Shown here piece by piece: positions 4,965 to 5,025 of a stretch of 5,025 nucleotides of DNA (positions are counted from its first letter, which is position 1; each line of letters starts with the position of its first letter). Position numbers and translations under genes: made by a program. The notes below the pieces were generated by a model. The model was not told the DNA's origin. It ran no database searches and saw nothing but the letters and a program-made list of their open reading frames with translations. The stretch comes from Rhodospira sp. (GTDB taxonomy: Bacteria; Pseudomonadota; Alphaproteobacteria; Rhodospirillales; Rhodospirillaceae), in NCBI GenBank assembly GCA_028277295.1, contig JANQGN010000663.1:1-5025 (forward strand), read 5' to 3'.

Positions 4965-5025
4965 GTGCGTGAGAAGACCGTCAAGCCCGGCGATCATTTT
5001 CGGAAATCCGATGCGGTCTACCCGT
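4965..5025 (+). CDS. Probable start of a small unidentified protein (5' part only)
   Basis: GTG at 4965 opens a frame that runs to the window end, giving the 20 residues MREKTVKPGDHFRKSDAVYP. GAGG at 4954-4957 sits seven bases upstream. The frame has a stop at 4935-4937 and no other start codon before 4965, so the start is well defined if the gene is real. The visible part is charged and hydrophilic with a PGDHFRK segment and no signal peptide. I do not recognise the family with confidence, and the fragment is too short for a function. Confidence 0.5.
   Translation, partial: MREKTVKPGDHFRKSDAVYP

Noticed and set aside
4763..4972. Plus-strand open frame of 69 codons before the last gene
   Set aside because: It has no ribosome-binding site and an Arg/Ser-rich composition with no recognised family, and it overlaps the better-supported start at 4965.

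Overview
The window is GC-rich DNA from what is most likely an alphaproteobacterium. A Rhodospirillales-type purple or spiral bacterium is my best guess. This rests on an ethylmalonyl-CoA-pathway gene pair, a DUF1491 protein and a Tat-exported DUF882 peptidase, all typical of that class, with strong G/C at third codon positions. The genus is not determined.

Left part (1-1665, minus strand): a malyl-CoA thioesterase/lyase-like gene (mcl2) is followed downstream by a mesaconyl-CoA hydratase gene (mch), whose 3' third runs off the window. Both enzymes belong to the ethylmalonyl-CoA pathway of acetyl-CoA assimilation. Mch hydrates mesaconyl-CoA to beta-methylmalyl-CoA. A separate lyase, not in this window, splits that product to glyoxylate and propionyl-CoA. 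Mcl2-type enzymes hydrolyse malyl-CoA to malate. The 105-bp gap and shared strand suggest one transcript.

Middle (1666-2775): a divergent intergenic region holds a 14-bp tandem repeat, an inverted repeat and an AT-rich island that reads as a good minus-strand sigma-70-type promoter and contains a perfect TATAAT on the plus strand. Next comes a pyridoxal kinase gene (pdxY, plus strand), with a strong hairpin overlapping its stop codon.

Right part (2776-5025, plus strand): a 566-bp intergenic stretch carries a 14-bp FNR/FixK-type box, a relatively AT-rich segment and two good stem-loops. It leads into a Tat-signal DUF882/M15-family peptidoglycan peptidase that I start at a GTG at 3342, not at the far upstream ATG. 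A small DUF1491 gene follows 42 bp later. About 430 bp without a convincing gene comes next, and the window ends in the first 20 codons of a probable small unidentified protein.

I see no mobile elements, tRNA/rRNA genes or CRISPR array. Nothing here clearly amounts to a new multi-gene system. The points most worth a second look are the FNR/FixK-type box and the structured leader before the DUF882 gene.
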